Shown here one piece after another: positions 8,815 to 17,359 of a DNA stretch of 64,000 nt. Numbering within the stretch: position 1 is the first letter of the stretch; each line of letters opens with the position of its first letter. Location: contig NZ_JAAAMV010000028.1 in assembly GCF_009909185.1 (NCBI RefSeq), positions 78,525 through 142,524 of the forward strand, given 5' to 3'. The position numbers were made by a program, and so were the translations under genes. The notes under the pieces were generated by a model. It did no database searches and was not told the origin of the DNA. It saw nothing but the letters and a program-made list of their open reading frames with translations. This DNA comes from Paenibacillus glycinis (GTDB lineage Bacteria; Bacillota; Bacilli; Paenibacillales; Paenibacillaceae).

Positions 8815-11800
8815 GTGAAAGCAACGACAGCCGACATCGGATGGCTCGGCGATCCGACGGTGTATCAAGTGAATCGGCTAGCGGCGCATTCCGATCACCG
8901 CTATTACCGCACGACGGAGGAAGCCGCGCGGCAGTCGCCGATGAGCATGCGGTATTCGCTGAACGGCAATTGGAAATTCCATTACGCGGCGAACGCGGCA
9001 AGCCGGCCGGAGCGATTCCACGAAACGGACTACGATTGCGGCGGCTGGGACGACATTCAAGTGCCCGGGCATATTCAGCTCCAGGGCTACGGGCAGCTTC
9101 AATACGTCAATACGATGTACCCTTGGGACGGCCTTGACGCCGTCCGGCCCCCCGATCTTCCGGCAAGCAATCCGGTCGGCAGCTATGCGAGAACGTTCCG
9201 CCTGCCCGAGACGATGCGCGGGCCGCTCTACATTTCCTTCCAAGGCGTGGAATCGGCATTCTACGTCTGGCTGAACGGCCGATTCGTCGGGTATGGCGAA
9301 GACAGCTTCACGCCTTCGGAGTTCGAGCTTACGCCGTACTTGTGGGAAGGCGACAACAAGCTCGCCGTCGAAGTGTTCCAGCGCAGCACCGGCGGCTGGC
9401 TGGAGGATCAGGATTTCTGGCGGTTCTCGGGCATCTTCCGCGACGTGTACCTGTATACCGTGCCGAAGGTCCATGTCCAGGATCTGCAGGTTCGCGCGGA
9501 ATTGGACGACAGCTATCAAATCGGCACGCTGCGCGTCGATCTGGCGCTGCTCGACTCCCGGGACGGCGACGACGCGGGGGCTCGCGCGGAGCTGACGCTC
9601 AAGGATGCGGACGGCCATGTCGTTACCGCTGCGGAAGGCGTCTTCGGCGGCGGCAAGCTGACGCTCGAGGCGAACGCGGGGGCCGTGAAGACGTGGAGCG
9701 CCGAGCTGCCTCACTTGTACAGCGTCTGCTTGTCCGTCTTCGACGCGCGCGGCGAGCTTGTCGAAGCGATCGTGCAGAAGACCGGCTTCCGCCGGTTCGA
9801 GCTGATCGGCGGCCTCATGTGCCTGAACGGCAAACGAATCGTCTTCAGGGGCGTGAACCGTCACGAGTTCAACGTTCGCCGCGGCCGGGCGATCACGGCC
9901 GAAGACATGCTGTGGGACGTCAAGACGATCAAGCAAAACAACCTGAACGCCGTGCGGACGTCGCATTATCCGAACCAGACGCTGTGGTACGAGCTGTGCG
10001 ACGAGTACGGCCTGTACGTCATCGACGAGATGAACCTGGAGACGCACGGCTCGTGGCAGAAGATGGGCGCCGTCGAGCCCTCCTGGAACATTCCCGGCAA
10101 CCGGCCGGAATGGCGGGGAGCGGTGTTGGACCGCGCGCAATCGATGCTCGAGCGCGACAAGAATCATCCGTCGATCCTGATCTGGTCCTGCGGCAACGAA
10201 TCTTACGCGGGCGAAGTGATCCTGGACGCTTCGAATTATTTCCGCGAGCGGGATCCGGGCCGGCTCGTCCATTACGAAGGCGTGTTCCACAACCGCGAGT
10301 ATGACGCGACCAGCGATATGGAGAGCCGCATGTACGCGAAGCCGGAGGATATCATCGCCTATCTCGAGAGCAATCCCGCGAAGCCGTACATCAGCTGCGA
10401 ATACATGCACGCGATGGGCAATTCGGTCGGCGGCATGCACAAATACACGGAGCTCGAGCAGCGGTATCCGATGTACCAGGGCGGCTTCATCTGGGATTAC
10501 ATGGATCAATCGCTGATGGCGCGGGACCGGTACGGGAACGAGTTCTTCGCCTACGGCGGCGATTTCGGCGACCGGCCGACGGACTACAGCTTCTGCGGCA
10601 ACGGCATCGTGTTCGCGGACCGGCGCGTCTCGCCGAAGATGCAGGAGGTCAAATTCCTGTACCAGAACGTGAAGCTGCAGCCGACGCGCGACGGCGTGAG
10701 GATCGTGAACGAGAATTTGTTCGCGAATACGAAGCGATGGTCGTTAACGGTACGACTATATCGGGACGGCGCCGAGGTGCACGGCTGGACCGGCGAAGCG
10801 GCGGTCGAAGCGGGGAGCGAGGCATTCGTACCGTTCGATCTGCCGGCCGAGGCCATGGCGCGACCGGGCGAGTACGCGATTCATGCGGCTCTTGTACTGA
10901 AGGACGCGGAAGCTTGGGCGGAAGCCGGCCATGAGGTCGCTTTCGGCGAAGAGCTGTTCGAGGTCGCGGCGGCGCAATCGGACGCGGCTGCGGCCGCGAC
11001 GCCGGCGGGATCGGTTCGCGTCGTCGAAGGCGACGTCAACATCGGCGTGACCGGGGACGGCTTCAGCGTCCTGTTCTCGAAGCAGGCCGGTTCCCTCGTC
11101 TCGCTCCGGTACGGCGGGCGGGAGATGATCGCGGCTCCGCCGATGCCGCTCTTCTGGCGGGCGACGACCGATAACGACAAAGGCGCGAGCCTCGGCTTCG
11201 AGGCGGGCGTGTGGTATGCGGCAAGCCTGGCGCGCAAATGCGTCGGCGTCGCGCTGGAAGCGGCGGAAACCGGCGACCGGGCGACGGTGTGGTTCGATTA
11301 CGGCTTCTCTATCAGCGCGGAGCTTCGCGTCCGGACGGCCTATACGGTCCACGCGGACGGAAGCGTGAACGTCCGGATGGATTACTCGGGGGCGGCAGGG
11401 CTGCCGGACGTGCCGATCGTAGCGCTGTCGTTCAAGCTGTCCGCCGATTACGGCGAAACGGAATGGTACGCGATGGGACCCGAGGAGAATTACATCGATC
11501 GCGCCTTCGGCGCGCGCCTGGGCGTGTTCGGCCGCAAGGTTGCGGAACTGCCCTCCGCGTATCTGGTTCCGCAGGAGTCCGGCAATCGGACGGGCGTTCG
11601 CCGCTTGCGCATTACGGACGGCCGCGGGATCGGGTTGCAGCTGGCGGCACCGCCGTCCGCGCCGGTGGAGTGCTGCGTTTCGCCGTACACGGCCTTCGAG
11701 CTGGAGCAGGCCGCGCATCCTTACGAGCTGCCGGGCGTTCATTACACCGTCGTGACCGTGGCGGGGCGCCAAATGGGCGTCGGCGGGGACGACAGCTGGG

Positions 11801-11892
11801 GCGCGCCGGTGCACGAGGAGTACCGCATCCCGGCCGAACGGGCGATGAGCTTCGCGTTCACGCTGTCCGCCGTCGATCGCGCGTCGGAATAA
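8815..11892 (+). CDS. lacZ: GH2 beta-galactosidase (LacZ-like)
   Basis: Cytoplasmic glycoside hydrolase of 1025 residues, the same length class as E. coli LacZ. The order is sugar-binding jelly roll, immunoglobulin-like domain, TIM barrel, further beta domain and C-terminal beta-galactosidase small-chain domain. The acid/base is E462 in WSCGNES and the nucleophile E529 in YISCEYMHAMGNS, both in fully conserved contexts. There is no signal peptide, so it cleaves imported galactosides inside the cell. The GTG start is fixed by AAGGAGG 7 nt upstream. It is the last gene of the importer operon, 76 nt after the second permease, and is followed by a terminator. Confidence 0.95.
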   Translation: MKATTADIGWLGDPTVYQVNRLAAHSDHRYYRTTEEAARQSPMSMRYSLNGNWKFHYAANAASRPERFHETDYDCGGWDDIQVPGHIQLQGYGQLQYVNTMYPWDGLDAVRPPDLPASNPVGSYARTFRLPETMRGPLYISFQGVESAFYVWLNGRFVGYGEDSFTPSEFELTPYLWEGDNKLAVEVFQRSTGGWLEDQDFWRFSGIFRDVYLYTVPKVHVQDLQVRAELDDSYQIGTLRVDLALLDSRDGDDAGARAELTLKDADGHVVTAAEGVFGGGKLTLEANAGAVKTWSAELPHLYSVCLSVFDARGELVEAIVQKTGFRRFELIGGLMCLNGKRIVFRGVNRHEFNVRRGRAITAEDMLWDVKTIKQNNLNAVRTSHYPNQTLWYELCDEYGLYVIDEMNLETHGSWQKMGAVEPSWNIPGNRPEWRGAVLDRAQSMLERDKNHPSILIWSCGNESYAGEVILDASNYFRERDPGRLVHYEGVFHNREYDATSDMESRMYAKPEDIIAYLESNPAKPYISCEYMHAMGNSVGGMHKYTELEQRYPMYQGGFIWDYMDQSLMARDRYGNEFFAYGGDFGDRPTDYSFCGNGIVFADRRVSPKMQEVKFLYQNVKLQPTRDGVRIVNENLFANTKRWSLTVRLYRDGAEVHGWTGEAAVEAGSEAFVPFDLPAEAMARPGEYAIHAALVLKDAEAWAEAGHEVAFGEELFEVAAAQSDAAAAATPAGSVRVVEGDVNIGVTGDGFSVLFSKQAGSLVSLRYGGREMIAAPPMPLFWRATTDNDKGASLGFEAGVWYAASLARKCVGVALEAAETGDRATVWFDYGFSISAELRVRTAYTVHADGSVNVRMDYSGAAGLPDVPIVALSFKLSADYGETEWYAMGPEENYIDRAFGARLGVFGRKVAELPSAYLVPQESGNRTGVRRLRITDGRGIGLQLAAPPSAPVECCVSPYTAFELEQAAHPYELPGVHYTVVTVAGRQMGVGGDDSWGAPVHEEYRIPAERAMSFAFTLSAVDRASE

Positions 11893-12038
11893 CGAGCCGG
11901 CGAGCGGCGAACCGGCAATGGTTTAAGCACCATGGGCTTCGGTCCGGGATGTTGGCGAATTGCATGAATGGCAACGATTGGCCATGACTAACTGCGCATG
12001 AACTGCTGTGCGCCGGAAGCAAAAACGACGCAGCAAAG

Positions 12039-12082
12039 AGGCTGACAACAGGCGATCCTAATCGCCGAATGTCAGCCTTTTT
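12039..12082 (+). terminator. terminator of the galactoside operon
   Basis: AGGCTGACA (12039-12047) pairs with TGTCAGCCT (12070-12078), with an inner GGCGAT/ATCGCC stem, and is followed by TTTTT. It ends the operon that finishes with the beta-galactosidase. The remaining 11893-12148 shows no gene. Confidence 0.85.
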
Positions 12083-12148
12083 GCCGTCCCGTTAGCTCCA
12101 ACTCTCCTGCCCGCGGCCGATGCCCTGCACTCGTGGCTTTTTCCACAT

Positions 12149-12182
12149 AAAAAGAACCTCCGCGCCGAAAGCGCGAAGGTCC
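12149..12182 (-). terminator. terminator of the superoxide dismutase gene
   Basis: On the minus strand GACCTTCGCGC pairs with GCGCGGAGGTTC and runs into TTTTTATG, just after the stop codon at 12199. Confidence 0.7.
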
Positions 12183-12198
12183 CGCAGGAGCAAGTCGA

Positions 12199-12807
12199 TT
12201 ACTTGGCAGCGTCGTAACGTTTGCCGACTTCGGCCCAGTTCACGACGTTCCAGAACGCCGCGATGTAGTCAGGGCGTTTGTTTTGGTAGTTCAGGTAGTA
12301 CGCGTGCTCCCAGACGTCCAGACCCAGGATCGGCGTATCGCCTTCCATGATCGGGCTGTCTTGGTTCGGCAGGCTGTACACTTTCAATTTGCCGTTGCTC
12401 AGCGCGAGCCAAGCCCAGCCGCTGCCGAAACGCGTCGTTGCCGCTTTCGCGAAATCGGCTTTGAATTGATCGAAGCCGCCCAATTCGTTCGCGATCGCAT
12501 CGGCAAGAGCGCCCGTAGGCGCGCCGCCCGCGTTCGGTCCGATCGTTTCCCAGAACAGGGAGTGGTTCGCGTGGCCGCCGCCGTTGTTGCGGACAGCCGT
12601 GCGGATCGCTTCCGGTACGCTGTTCAGGTCGGCGATCAGGTCTTCGACGGATTTGTCTTGCAGCTCGGGAGCGGACTCCAGGGCAGCGTTAAGATTCGTC
12701 ACGTAAGTGTTATGATGACGGTCGTGGTGAATCATCATCGTGGTTTCGTCGATATGCGGTTCAAGAGCATTGTTTGCATAAGGCAAAGCGGGCAATGTGT
12801 GTGCCAT
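12199..12807 (-). CDS. sodA: superoxide dismutase, Mn type
   Basis: Cytoplasmic enzyme of 202 residues that converts superoxide to oxygen and hydrogen peroxide. All four metal ligands are present at standard positions: H27, H82 (NHSLFW), D164 and H168 (DVWEHAYY). The outer-sphere glutamine comes from the C-terminal half (NQDSPIM, Q149) and residue 77 is glycine, the Mn-type rather than the Fe-type pattern. AGGAGG lies 10 nt before the ATG. It is a single-gene unit with its own promoter and terminator. Confidence 0.96.
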   Translation of the reverse strand: MAHTLPALPYANNALEPHIDETTMMIHHDRHHNTYVTNLNAALESAPELQDKSVEDLIADLNSVPEAIRTAVRNNGGGHANHSLFWETIGPNAGGAPTGALADAIANELGGFDQFKADFAKAATTRFGSGWAWLALSNGKLKVYSLPNQDSPIMEGDTPILGLDVWEHAYYLNYQNKRPDYIAAFWNVVNWAEVGKRYDAAK

Positions 12808-12850
12808 TGGTCAAAAACCTCCTAATAATATGTAATCGTTTTTCCACTTC

Positions 12851-12879
12851 ATTATCCCCGTTCTCGTCCAATAAATCAA
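12851..12879 (-). promoter_or_regulatory. promoter of the superoxide dismutase gene
   Basis: On the minus strand TTGATT and GATAAT are separated by exactly 17 nt, about 45 nt upstream of the start codon. It is a plausible vegetative promoter. Confidence 0.5.
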
Positions 12880-13039
12880 CATAAATGTTTGTAAAGTCGG
12901 TTTGAAAATTCATCGGACGCCGGAACATCTTCTAGCATGATCATTTCCCAGGGTTCCCATACCGCTTGGGCCAAGCTCGAAGCAAAGCGGCCCCTTCCGG
13001 AATATACATGAAGTATTACCGTTGAAATGGGTGAGCCAT

Positions 13040-13597
13040 ATGATCGTGTCCGATGCGGGACTCCCCGGCGTGAAGGTTATCGAACCCGCCAGCTTTCAGG
13101 ACGCCCGCGGCTTTTTCATGGAGAGCTACAACCGCGAAGCGCTGGCGAAGCACGGGATAACGAACGTATTCGTCCAGGATAATCATTCGTTGTCCGCGGT
13201 GCCGGGGACGCTGCGCGGCATGCATTACCAATTGGAGCCGAGCGCGCAGACGAAGCTGGTCCGGGTGATCGCGGGCAGCATTTACGACGTCGTCGTCGAT
13301 ATCCGCCGCGGGTCGCCGACGTTCGGCCGCTGGGAAGGCTTCGCGCTGTCGGCCGGCAACAAGAAGCAGCTGCTCGTCCCGCAAGGCTTCGCGCATGGAT
13401 TCATGACGCTCGAGGCCGATACGGAAGTGCTGTATAAAGTCGATGCGTACTATTCGCAATCCGACGATCGGGGCATTGCCTGGAACGACCCGGCGCTCGC
13501 CATCGCATGGCCGCTCCAGCCGTCCGTTTTGTCGGCCAAAGACGCCAAGCATCCCATGCTCCGCGATGCGGAGTCGAACTTTACTTACGCGAGGTGA
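13040..13597 (+). CDS. rmlC: dTDP-4-dehydrorhamnose 3,5-epimerase
   Basis: Third enzyme of dTDP-L-rhamnose synthesis, a cupin of 185 residues. The motif GTLRGMHYQ carries the catalytic base H62 and Y132 matches the catalytic tyrosine of the family; QGFAHGFMTL is also typical. The ATG at 13040 follows GGGTGA; a TTG 18 nt upstream is in frame but lacks a ribosome site. It overlaps the control region of rmlB, which starts 7 nt after its stop. dTDP-rhamnose is a usual building block of S-layer and secondary cell-wall glycans, in line with the cluster that follows. An rmlA gene is not in the window. Confidence 0.95.
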   Translation: MIVSDAGLPGVKVIEPASFQDARGFFMESYNREALAKHGITNVFVQDNHSLSAVPGTLRGMHYQLEPSAQTKLVRVIAGSIYDVVVDIRRGSPTFGRWEGFALSAGNKKQLLVPQGFAHGFMTLEADTEVLYKVDAYYSQSDDRGIAWNDPALAIAWPLQPSVLSAKDAKHPMLRDAESNFTYAR

Positions 13598-13604
13598 AGA
13601 CAGC

Positions 13605-14633
13605 GTGAAACTGATGATTACGGGCGGAGCGGGCTTCATCGGCAGCAACTTCGTTCATTATATGCGCAAGGCGTACCCGTCCTATTCGATCCTGAATGTG
13701 GACGCGTTAACGTATGCAGGTAATATAACCAATTTGGCAAGCATTGAACCGGCGGACGGGCGCTACCGGTTCGTCCGGGCGGATATTCGGGACAGGGCCG
13801 CGATGCTGCCGTTATTCGAGTCGGGCGTGGACGCGGTGATCCACTTCGCCGCCGAATCCCATGTCGATCGCAGCATCGCGCAGCCGGACGTGTTCGTGAC
13901 GACGAACGTGGTCGGGACGCATACGCTGCTGGAGCTGGCGAAGGCGCATGGCGTGAGTAAATTCGTGCAGGTATCCACCGACGAGGTGTACGGCTCCTTG
14001 GGGGCGTCTGGCCTTTTCACGGAATCGACGCCGTTATCGCCGAACAGTCCGTATTCCGCGAGCAAAGCCGCGGCGGATCTGTTGGTGCGGGCGTACCACG
14101 AGACGTACGGCATGCATGTGAACATCACCCGCTGCTCCAACAATTACGGTCCCTATCAATTCCCGGAGAAGCTGATCCCGCTCATGATAGCGCAGGCGCT
14201 GCAGGATAAGCCGCTGCCGGTCTACGGCGACGGGCTGAACGTGCGCGATTGGCTCTACGTGGAGGATCACTGCAGCGCGATCGATCTCGTGCTGCACCGG
14301 GGGGCGCCCGGCGAGGTGTACAACGTCGGCGGGCGCAACGAACGGACGAATCTGGAGGTCGTGACGACGATTCTGGAGGCGCTCGGCAAGCCGGCTTCCC
14401 TGATCAAGCATGTCCCGGACCGGCTCGGCCATGACCGCAGGTACGCGATCGACGCGGACAAAATCCGCACCGCCTTGGGCTGGCAACCGCAATTTCCGTA
14501 CGAACGGGGCATACAGGCCACGATCGAATGGTACATCGACAATGCAGCATGGATGGAGCAGGTTGCTACGGGCGCCTATCTCGGCATCAACGAAGGGCAT
14601 TCGACGAACGGCGAGGAGTTGGGCGGATCATGA
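13605..14633 (+). CDS. rmlB: dTDP-glucose 4,6-dehydratase
   Basis: Second enzyme of dTDP-L-rhamnose synthesis, an extended SDR protein of 342 residues. It shows the NAD-binding GGAGFIGSNF at the N-terminus, STDEVYGSL, and the catalytic pair Y150 and K154 in YSASK. The frame is open further upstream through rmlC, but GAGGTGA sits 7 nt before the GTG at 13605 and only this start gives the usual N-terminus. Its stop overlaps the rmlD start (ATGA), so translation is coupled. A mutilated relative lies at 28708-28887. Confidence 0.95.
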   Translation: MKLMITGGAGFIGSNFVHYMRKAYPSYSILNVDALTYAGNITNLASIEPADGRYRFVRADIRDRAAMLPLFESGVDAVIHFAAESHVDRSIAQPDVFVTTNVVGTHTLLELAKAHGVSKFVQVSTDEVYGSLGASGLFTESTPLSPNSPYSASKAAADLLVRAYHETYGMHVNITRCSNNYGPYQFPEKLIPLMIAQALQDKPLPVYGDGLNVRDWLYVEDHCSAIDLVLHRGAPGEVYNVGGRNERTNLEVVTTILEALGKPASLIKHVPDRLGHDRRYAIDADKIRTALGWQPQFPYERGIQATIEWYIDNAAWMEQVATGAYLGINEGHSTNGEELGGS

Positions 14634-15490
14634 CAACAAGACCGATGCGCATCATCGTGACGGGGGCGAACGGCCAGCTCGGGCAGGAGCTGTTGGCGCT
14701 GCCGGGGCTGCAGCAGGAGGGCATCAGCATGCTTGGCTTCGGCCGCGGAGGCCTTGACGTGACGAACCTGCAGAACTGCCGCGAGGTCGTCAAGCGCTAT
14801 CAGGCGGACGCGGTTATTCATTGCGCGGCCTATACGGCCGTCGACCAGGCGGAGTCGGAGCCGGCGGAGGCCTTCCGCATCAACGCGGAGGGCACGCGCA
14901 ATATCGCGCTCGCGGCAAGGGAATTCGGGGCGAAGCTGGTGTACGTCAGCACCGATTACGTATTCGAAGGCACGGCTTCGGAGCCGTACGAGGAGAGCGG
15001 AGAGACAAAGCCCCGCACCGTATACGGCAAGTCCAAGCTGGCGGGCGAGCAGGAGGCGACGGCGATCGGCGGCCGGACGTTTATCGTCCGCACGTCCTGG
15101 GTCTACGGCAAGCATGGACGCAATTTCGTGGAAACGATTCGCGAGCTGGCGAAGACGCGCGACGAGATCCGGGTCGTGATGGACCAGCTGGGCTCCCCGA
15201 CCTATACGCTGGATTTGGCGGAATTCCTGATCCGTCTCGTGCGCACGGAGCATTACGGCATCTATCACGCGACCGGAACCGGGGTGTGCTCCTGGTACCA
15301 GTTCGCGCAGGCTATCCTGGAAGAGAGCGGCGCTGCGGGCGTAAAGCTGCTGCCGTGCACGACGGCCGACTTTCCGCGCCCCGCGCCGAGGCCGGCGTAT
15401 TCGGTGCTGCGGCATGGCGCAATCGGGCGGCAGGGGATGCAGGGCTTGAGACACTGGCGGGCGGCATTGGCGGCGTATATGCGGGGGTAA
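14630..15490 (+). CDS. rmlD: dTDP-4-dehydrorhamnose reductase, copy 1
   Basis: Last enzyme of dTDP-L-rhamnose synthesis, 286 residues, an SDR protein. It shows TGANGQLG for cofactor binding, the conserved HCAAYTAVDQAE, STDYVF, and the catalytic Y132 and K136 in YGKSK. The C-terminal part has the usual CSWYQFAQAILEE. The ATG overlaps the rmlB stop by 4 nt. A second intact copy lies at 28903-29751; the two proteins are clearly paralogous over their full length. Confidence 0.95.
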   Translation: MTTRPMRIIVTGANGQLGQELLALPGLQQEGISMLGFGRGGLDVTNLQNCREVVKRYQADAVIHCAAYTAVDQAESEPAEAFRINAEGTRNIALAAREFGAKLVYVSTDYVFEGTASEPYEESGETKPRTVYGKSKLAGEQEATAIGGRTFIVRTSWVYGKHGRNFVETIRELAKTRDEIRVVMDQLGSPTYTLDLAEFLIRLVRTEHYGIYHATGTGVCSWYQFAQAILEESGAAGVKLLPCTTADFPRPAPRPAYSVLRHGAIGRQGMQGLRHWRAALAAYMRG

Positions 15491-15602
15491 TGCTACTATG
15501 CTACTATGCGGAGCGAGAGAGCATACCTAATATCAATTCACTTCATTTCCTATTATTGCTCGCCATTTTCACTAGAATTGGAAGCGCTTTGTCGATATAA
15601 CC

Positions 15603-15635
15603 AAAGAAGCCCCCACGATGAGTGGGGGCTTCTTT
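15603..15635. terminator. bidirectional terminator between rmlD and the SLH gene
   Basis: AAAGAAGCCCCCAC and GTGGGGGCTTCTTT form a 14-bp stem with a 5-nt loop; A and T runs on the two sides let it serve both the plus-strand rml operon and the minus-strand SLH gene. Confidence 0.9.
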
Positions 15636-15664
15636 GCTGGAAGTTGGATCTCAATAGTCAAAGA

Positions 15665-17200
15665 CTATTTGATGAAACCAACGTTACCGAGGAAACGTGC
15701 GATCATTGTAGCTGCTTCAGCACGGTTCGCATTGGCGTTACCTACTACCGTAGTAGCAGTTTGGCCTTTAACGATACCTTCGCTTACGACAACAGCAACT
15801 TCGCCTTTTGCCCAGCCCAGGCTGTCCGCATCTTTAAAGCTTGCCAGTGCCGTAGATACTTGCGCATCCGTCAGCGTGACATCTTTACCCGCGAATTTCA
15901 ATGCGCGAGCTACGATAGCAGACAGTTCTTTACGAGTGATGTTCGCGTTCGGTTTGAAAGTACCGTCTTCATAACCCGTGATCAGACCTGCTTTAACCGC
16001 CGTAGCGACCGTAGCAGCGTACCATTGGTTGGAAGCGACGTCTTTGAATTGCGAAGTCGAACCGGATACTTCAAGACCCAATGCGCGAACGACCAAAGCT
16101 GCAAACTCAGCGCGAGTAATATTACGTTTCGGTTCGAATTTGTTAGCAGACGTACCGTTAACGATCAATTTGCTTGCGAGAGCCTCAACATCTTTCTGTG
16201 CCCAGTTTCCAGCCAGATCCGCGAAGGATACGGCTTTCGCTTGGATGACAGTGTAGATGCTGTTGCCGTTACGTTTCAGCGTTGCAATCGTTTTGCCGTT
16301 CTCAGTATTGAAGGTAGTTGGCACAAAAGTGAACGTACCCGTTGCTGGATCGTACAAAACGCCAACAAGGTTGGACGTATCAGCCGCAACTTCATTCAGG
16401 CCGATCGTACGGTTAACGTACTGGCCGAATGTCGTAATTTCTTGTTCTTTGCCACCTCCAACTGCAACGACTTTGAAGTCGACAGCTGGAGCAACCTGTT
16501 TACCGCCTGCTGCAGTAACGGCTGCGCCGATTTTGTCAGCAGTATCGCCAGTTACTTTTTTCAATTCAACGCGGATCACAAGGTCCTTCAGCTCAACCCC
16601 GAGGGATTTAGCGAGATCTTCGAGTTTCAACGCGGCGATTGGCAGGGTGTAGGAAGTACCGTTTTCCAAAATGATGGTCAGGGACTTGCCTTTAGCCAGA
16701 GCGTCGGCAGGCAGCAGAACGACATCGGATTTCGAAGAAACCGTAGCGTCTGCGTTAGCATTGAACAAGTTGATAAGAGCATCGCGGTTAACAGTTCCGT
16801 CAGCGTTGATAACGTCCATAGTTACAGGCGGGAAGTATGCAGAGCTACCGTTGCTAGTAGAGTACGTGTACTCGCCAACCGTACGGCTTGTTGGGCCATA
16901 TTGAAGGTAAGTATTTTGAGTGATCGTAATTGCTTGATCAAATACGTATGCTCCATTGCTGTATGTAGCCGTTGCAACGCCGTACTGACCGTTTGGTCCG
17001 TAGACGCCGACCGTAATTGTACTGCGATCGCCTGTGAGAGCACTGTATTCAGCATCAGTCAAAGTAACCGAACCCGAAAGTTGATTATTGTTCTGAGTGA
17101 CGTTGAATGTCGCAGCAAAAGCGATAATCGGAGTAAATACGGAAACAATCATTGCAAAGACAAGAACTGCCGCTGTTTTGTTCTTAAGAAGCTTTTTCAT
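15665..17200 (-). CDS. SLH-domain cell-surface protein, probable S-layer protein
   Basis: Secreted protein of 511 residues. A signal peptide ends near residue 30 (VFTPIIAFAA). The middle part is Thr/Ala/Val-rich without a known domain. Three SLH domains make up the C-terminal third (about 324-382, 383-452, 453-511); the ITRAE motif is intact in the first, ITRKE in the second and NRAEA in the third. SLH domains bind pyruvylated secondary cell-wall polymer. The ribosome site AAAGGAGGTGA is a full match to the 16S anti-SD and the promoter is good, so strong expression is likely. It is short for a main S-layer protein. The neighbouring glycan genes suggest it is the target of O-glycosylation (inference). 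Confidence 0.9.
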   Translation of the reverse strand: MKKLLKNKTAAVLVFAMIVSVFTPIIAFAATFNVTQNNNQLSGSVTLTDAEYSALTGDRSTITVGVYGPNGQYGVATATYSNGAYVFDQAITITQNTYLQYGPTSRTVGEYTYSTSNGSSAYFPPVTMDVINADGTVNRDALINLFNANADATVSSKSDVVLLPADALAKGKSLTIILENGTSYTLPIAALKLEDLAKSLGVELKDLVIRVELKKVTGDTADKIGAAVTAAGGKQVAPAVDFKVVAVGGGKEQEITTFGQYVNRTIGLNEVAADTSNLVGVLYDPATGTFTFVPTTFNTENGKTIATLKRNGNSIYTVIQAKAVSFADLAGNWAQKDVEALASKLIVNGTSANKFEPKRNITRAEFAALVVRALGLEVSGSTSQFKDVASNQWYAATVATAVKAGLITGYEDGTFKPNANITRKELSAIVARALKFAGKDVTLTDAQVSTALASFKDADSLGWAKGEVAVVVSEGIVKGQTATTVVGNANANRAEAATMIARFLGNVGFIK

Positions 17201-17259
17201 GTTATGTTTTCACCTCCTTTCATTGGAATCAAAAGAGATCATTTACCAGAAGTTATTAT

Positions 17260-17289
17260 ATAATATCTCACTACGATATAGTAGGTCAA
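17260..17289 (-). promoter_or_regulatory. promoter of the SLH protein gene
   Basis: On the minus strand TTGACC and TATTAT are 18 nt apart in AT-rich DNA, giving a leader of about 50 nt before the GTG-free ATG start at 17200. The leader carries the very strong AAAGGAGGTGA. Confidence 0.6.
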
Positions 17290-17359
17290 TAAATGTAAAA
17301 AAGAAGGGGAATTTCATTGAAATTGTCACAAAATATAGTTTGAATTTCACAAAGAGCAA

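Noticed and set aside
8878..11814. Long minus-strand frames opposite the beta-galactosidase
   Set aside because: Shadow frames; the plus-strand enzyme has both catalytic glutamates in context.
15506..17263. 585-codon plus-strand frame opposite the SLH gene
   Set aside because: The minus strand has a signal peptide, three SLH domains, perfect ribosome site and promoter; the plus frame has no recognisable protein and a poor start.
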